A stretch of 64,000 bases of DNA from JAJZGK01 sp035538795 (GTDB lineage: Bacteria > Pseudomonadota > Alphaproteobacteria > Rhodospirillales > Magnetospirillaceae), in contig DATLJS010000020.1 in assembly GCA_035538795.1 (NCBI GenBank), forward strand, positions 310,001-374,000, written 5' to 3'. The first letter of the stretch is position 1. Each line of letters opens with the position of its first letter. Shown here piece by piece: positions 60,975-64,000 of the stretch. The translations under genes and the position numbers were made by a program. The notes beneath the pieces are model-generated. The model was given only the letters and a program-made list of their open reading frames with translations. It had not been told where the DNA came from and ran no database searches.

Positions 60975-62240
60975 ATGAAACCCATCAAGTGGCTATGCCT
61001 TGGCCTGATCATCGCAGCAGCACCGTCGCAGGCGCAGAACGTCTTCCCGGCCGAGCAGGTGGAACAGGGCCGCTATCTGGCCCGGGCCGGCGACTGCGTG
61101 GCCTGCCATACCGCCCCGGGCGGCAAGGAATTCGCCGGCGGTCTGGGTATCGACACCCCGATCGGACGCATCTATTCCACCAATATCAGCCCGGATCCGA
61201 AAAACGGCATCGGCGCTTACAGTTTCGCCGATTTCGACAAGGCTCTCCGCCAAGGCATCGCCAAAGACGGGCACGCCCTTTATCCGGCCATGCCCTATCC
61301 GTCCTACACCATGGTGTCCGACGCCGACGCCAAGGCGCTATACGCTTACTTTATGTCCGGGGTTGAAGCGGTCGATGCCCCTAACCGCTCCAGCGACATA
61401 CCCTGGCCCCTGAGCATGCGCTGGCCCCTGCGCATCTGGGGCCGCCTTTACGGTCAGACCCAGCCCTTCCAGGCCGTCTCGGCCCATGATGCCGCATGGA
61501 ACCGGGGTGCATATCTGGTCGAAGGGCTGGGTCATTGCGGCTCGTGCCATACGCCGCGCGGCATCGGCTTTCAGGAAAAAGCCATGCGCCCCGGCGACGG
61601 CGGCGACTATCTCGCCGGCGCCCGCATCGACGGCTGGTTCGCCAAAAGCCTGCGCGGCGAACAGGCCAGCGGCCTGGGCGCCTGGACCGAAGCGGACATC
61701 GTTCAGTTTCTGAAGACCGGACGCACCTCCCGTTCGGCGGTGTTCGCCAGCATGGCCGAGGTGGTCGGGCACAGCACCCAATACCTGAGCGAAGAAGACC
61801 TGTCCTCCATCGCCCGCTTCCTGAAGTCCCTGCCTCCCAGCGATGGCACGACTCCGGTGGTGACGGCTCCTGGCACCGCCTTCGAAGCCCTGCGCGACGG
61901 CGATTACCACCAGCCGGGAGCCGCCTCCTATGTGGAATTCTGCGCCGCCTGCCACCGCCTGGACGGCAACGGCGCGGCCAAGATATATCCGGCCTTGGCC
62001 GGCAACAGCGTGGTCGGTTCCAACGATCCCACCTCGCTGATCCGTATCGTTTTGGCCGGCGGCCGCATGCCGTCCACCGCCGCCGAACCCCGTGGACTGG
62101 CCATGCCCGCCCTGAACCGCCTGACCGATCAGGATGTGGCCGAAATTCTGAGCTTTGTCCGTTCCGCCTGGGGCAACCGCGCCCCGGCCGTCACCGCCGA
62201 TCAGATCGCCAAGGTCCGCGACACGCTGGAACACCGCTGA
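60975..62240 (+). CDS. trihaem c-type cytochrome (alcohol-dehydrogenase cytochrome subunit type)
   Basis: A 421-residue exported protein with a Sec signal (cleavage near SQAQN) and three class I haem domains: CVACH near residue 40, CGSCH near 190, CAACH near 328. The layout matches the cytochrome subunit of membrane dehydrogenases (AdhB/GcdH type), which passes electrons to quinone or oxidase. No dehydrogenase subunit is adjacent; tsdA 29 bases downstream is the likely partner. The start ATG 60975 follows GGAG. Confidence 0.83.
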   Translation: MKPIKWLCLGLIIAAAPSQAQNVFPAEQVEQGRYLARAGDCVACHTAPGGKEFAGGLGIDTPIGRIYSTNISPDPKNGIGAYSFADFDKALRQGIAKDGHALYPAMPYPSYTMVSDADAKALYAYFMSGVEAVDAPNRSSDIPWPLSMRWPLRIWGRLYGQTQPFQAVSAHDAAWNRGAYLVEGLGHCGSCHTPRGIGFQEKAMRPGDGGDYLAGARIDGWFAKSLRGEQASGLGAWTEADIVQFLKTGRTSRSAVFASMAEVVGHSTQYLSEEDLSSIARFLKSLPPSDGTTPVVTAPGTAFEALRDGDYHQPGAASYVEFCAACHRLDGNGAAKIYPALAGNSVVGSNDPTSLIRIVLAGGRMPSTAAEPRGLAMPALNRLTDQDVAEILSFVRSAWGNRAPAVTADQIAKVRDTLEHR

Positions 62241-62269
62241 TGTTCCGCCCCCAGATGCAGGAGAAAACC

Positions 62270-63127
62270 ATGCGCTCCATTCTTTCCCTGGCGATTGCCG
62301 GCCTGATCGGCGGCGGCCTTCTGTCGGCGGCGGCCCATGGCGGCGAGGTCGAGGCTCCCGCCCATCCTTTCGCCGCACCCCGCGACGCCGATATCGCCAA
62401 ACAGCCCAACGCCGTCGACATCCTGTTGGGCAAGCGCCTGCTGTCGGACACCAAACACCTGTTGCCAGACAATGTGGGCGACGGGCTGAACTGCACCAGT
62501 TGCCATCTGGGCGAAGGTAAAGTGGCCCTGGCGTCGCCTTTCGTCGCCGTATCCACCAATTTCCCCCAATACGCGGCCCGAGCGGGACGTGAGATCAATC
62601 TGGCCGAACGCATCAACGGCTGCTTCCTGCGCTCGATGAACGGCAAACCCGTGCCTCCGGGCAGCCCCGAGATGAAAGCCATGATCGCCTATTTCGAATG
62701 GCTGTCGTCTGGCCTGCCGACCAAAACCAAAATAGACGGCCGTGGCGTCGGCAAGATCGACGCCTCTCTGGTTCCGGACCCGGCCAAAGGAAAGGCCGTC
62801 TATGACGGCAAATGCGCCAGTTGCCACGGCCAGGACGGCGAAGGCGTGAAGGATGCGCGGGGCGAATTCATCTTTCCGCCGCTGTGGGGCGAGCAGTCCT
62901 TCAATATCGGCGCCGGTATGGCCCGCACCTATACGGCGGCGGCCTTCGTCAAAAACAACATGCCGGTGGCCTGGGGGCTGAACGCTCCTTTGGGTCAAGG
63001 CGGAGCCCTGACGGACCAGGAAGCCGTGGACGTGGCGGAATACTTCACCCACCAATCCCGGCCCGACTTCGCACCCAAGGTCAAGGATTGGCCCAACGGC
63101 GGCAAGCCCAAGGACGCCCGCTACTAA
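62270..63127 (+). CDS. tsdA: thiosulfate dehydrogenase TsdA
   Basis: A 285-residue periplasmic dihaem enzyme linking thiosulfate and tetrathionate. It has haem sites CTSCH near residue 75 and CASCH near 184, and the TsdA-specific segment INGCFLRSMNG, whose cysteine is the unusual Cys ligand of the active haem, followed by MKAMIAYFEWLS. The direction in vivo (oxidation or reduction) varies between bacteria. The start ATG 62270 follows AGGAG. It is the last gene before a strong terminator. Confidence 0.9.
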   Translation: MRSILSLAIAGLIGGGLLSAAAHGGEVEAPAHPFAAPRDADIAKQPNAVDILLGKRLLSDTKHLLPDNVGDGLNCTSCHLGEGKVALASPFVAVSTNFPQYAARAGREINLAERINGCFLRSMNGKPVPPGSPEMKAMIAYFEWLSSGLPTKTKIDGRGVGKIDASLVPDPAKGKAVYDGKCASCHGQDGEGVKDARGEFIFPPLWGEQSFNIGAGMARTYTAAAFVKNNMPVAWGLNAPLGQGGALTDQEAVDVAEYFTHQSRPDFAPKVKDWPNGGKPKDARY

Positions 63128-63147
63128 GAGAAAACAGACAGCAAAAA

Positions 63148-63187
63148 GCCGGAGAGCGGTTTCCCGCTCTCCGGCCTTTTGTTTTTT
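63148..63187. terminator. bidirectional intrinsic terminator between tsdA and pstS
   Basis: A perfect 12-bp stem (GCCGGAGAGCGG at 63148-63159, inverse at 63164-63175) with a T-run on the plus strand and an A-run before it that serves the minus strand. Confidence 0.92.
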
Positions 63188-63194
63188 CAGGCGA

Positions 63195-64000
63195 TCAAAG
63201 CTTCAGATCAGGCAGATCCTTGCCCTTCTGGGCTTCGCTCTTGCGCTGGGCGTCGGGCATGGCGATCAAACCCTTCTCGGCCAGATAGCCATCCTTGTTC
63301 CAGGCTTTCTCGGAAGTGAACTCGGCGATGTATTCCTTGATGCCGGGGATCTGGCCGACATGGGACTTCTTCACATAGAAGAACAGCGGACGCGACAGCG
63401 GATACTTGCCGGTGGCGATGTTGTCGTAGGTGGCGATCTGGCCGTCGACGGTGGCGCCTTGGATCTTGTCGCCGTTCTGGTCCAGATAGCTGTAGGTCAG
63501 CACGCCCATGGCATGGGGCTGGCTCAGCAGCTTCTGCAGAGTGACGGTGTAATTGTCCGACACTTCGATATAAGCGCCATCTTCACGCACGGCGTCGCAG
63601 GCCACCTTCTTGGCGTTCTTGTCCAAGGCGGCGATTTCCGGGAACTTCTCGCAGGCCTCTTCCATGTCCAGCTCGACCAGAGCGTCGCGGGTGCCGTGGT
63701 TGGAAGCCGGGCCGAAGACGACAATGTCTTCCTTGGGCAGGCTGGGATCGACGTCCGACCACTTCTTGTAGGGGTTCGGAACCAGCTTGCCGCCGACCGG
63801 AACGGTCTTGGCCAGGGCCTTAAAGACTTCTTCGCGGGTCAGAGCGTACTTCGGACCGCCCTTGGCGTTGGCCAGAACGATGCCGTCATAGCCGACGACG
63901 ATCTCGGTGATGCCCTTCACGCCGTTGGTGGCGCAAAAGTCCACTTCCGACTGCAGAATGCGGCGGGAAGCATTGTTGATGTCCGGGGTATCCGGGCCGT
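63195..64000 (-). CDS. pstS: phosphate-binding protein PstS (5' end outside window)
   Basis: The frame is open to the window edge, giving 268 codons or more. The visible part has the PstS phrases PDINNASRRI, GYDGIVLANA, SNHGTRDALVE and a C-terminal domain ending in PLFFYVKKSH. It binds phosphate for an ABC importer presumed to lie beyond the window. An aspartate/arginine-rich middle is consistent with anion binding. Confidence 0.85.
   Translation of the reverse strand, partial: GPDTPDINNASRRILQSEVDFCATNGVKGITEIVVGYDGIVLANAKGGPKYALTREEVFKALAKTVPVGGKLVPNPYKKWSDVDPSLPKEDIVVFGPASNHGTRDALVELDMEEACEKFPEIAALDKNAKKVACDAVREDGAYIEVSDNYTVTLQKLLSQPHAMGVLTYSYLDQNGDKIQGATVDGQIATYDNIATGKYPLSRPLFFYVKKSHVGQIPGIKEYIAEFTSEKAWNKDGYLAEKGLIAMPDAQRKSEAQKGKDLPDLKL

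Noticed and set aside
1..64000. Magnetosome island, CRISPR array, transposon, prophage, tRNA or rRNA
   Set aside because: I looked for mam-type genes, short direct repeats, transposases, integrases and cloverleaf or ribosomal sequences and found nothing I could support.

Overview
The window reads as a stretch of chromosome from a high-GC, respiratorily versatile alphaproteobacterium, most likely a Rhodospirillales member of the Magnetospirillum type. The reasons are the GC-rich codon use, a NasST-controlled assimilatory nitrate cluster, a clade II (Sec-exported) nitrous oxide reductase cluster, and an unusually large number of c-type cytochromes (about 27 canonical CXXCH haem motifs in seven proteins). 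Assignment to a genus is inference. I saw no rRNA, tRNA, CRISPR array, insertion sequence or phage gene.

Layout. 1-1000: the 3' part of a glycosyltransferase-like gene. 1043-8300 (minus): a five-gene electron-transfer operon behind a double Fur-like site. It encodes a heptahaem membrane cytochrome, a NirB-like FAD/NAD(P)H/[2Fe-2S] protein fused to a membrane cytochrome b, an ethylbenzene-dehydrogenase-type haem protein, and an MtrA/PioA decahaem cytochrome with its MtrB/PioB outer-membrane barrel. 8427-15148: a PAS/sigma-54 activator divergent from a 3-hydroxybutyrate/acetoacetate operon with a consensus -24/-12 promoter. 15230-20847 (minus): a tauDABC taurine operon extended by a second binding protein and permease. 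21088-23678 (minus): an iron-regulated DUF2325 pair and a secreted unknown. 23781-34199 (minus): nitrate assimilation (nirB, nirD, nitrate reductase, transporter, PP2C-kinase fusion) with nasS and nasT, and a nirB leader that carries a sigma-54 promoter, two ANTAR-type hairpins and a terminator. 34368-37892: LysR regulator, aminobutyraldehyde dehydrogenase, a broken polyamine-binding-protein gene and a pentapeptide protein.

37979-57829 is the most striking part. An FNR/DNR-type regulator lies next to a sco-menG-menE operon (plus strand). Converging on it is a tightly packed minus-strand run of 16 genes: nosZ, two dihaem cytochromes, nosB, nosD, nosG, nosH, nosF, nosL, nosY, then menF, menD, menB, menA, menC and a tlpA-like gene. 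Perfect FNR/DNR boxes stand before both transcription units. Clade II Nos systems are thought to take electrons from menaquinol through NosGH, while most alphaproteobacteria make only ubiquinone. The simplest reading is that the quinone pathway and the reductase that needs it form one anaerobically induced unit. 57864-63127 (plus): a small DUF2946-like protein, a TtrS/TtrR-like two-component system, a trihaem cytochrome and TsdA (thiosulfate/tetrathionate). 63195-64000 (minus): the 3' part of pstS.

All functions are read from sequence motifs and gene order. No database search was run.
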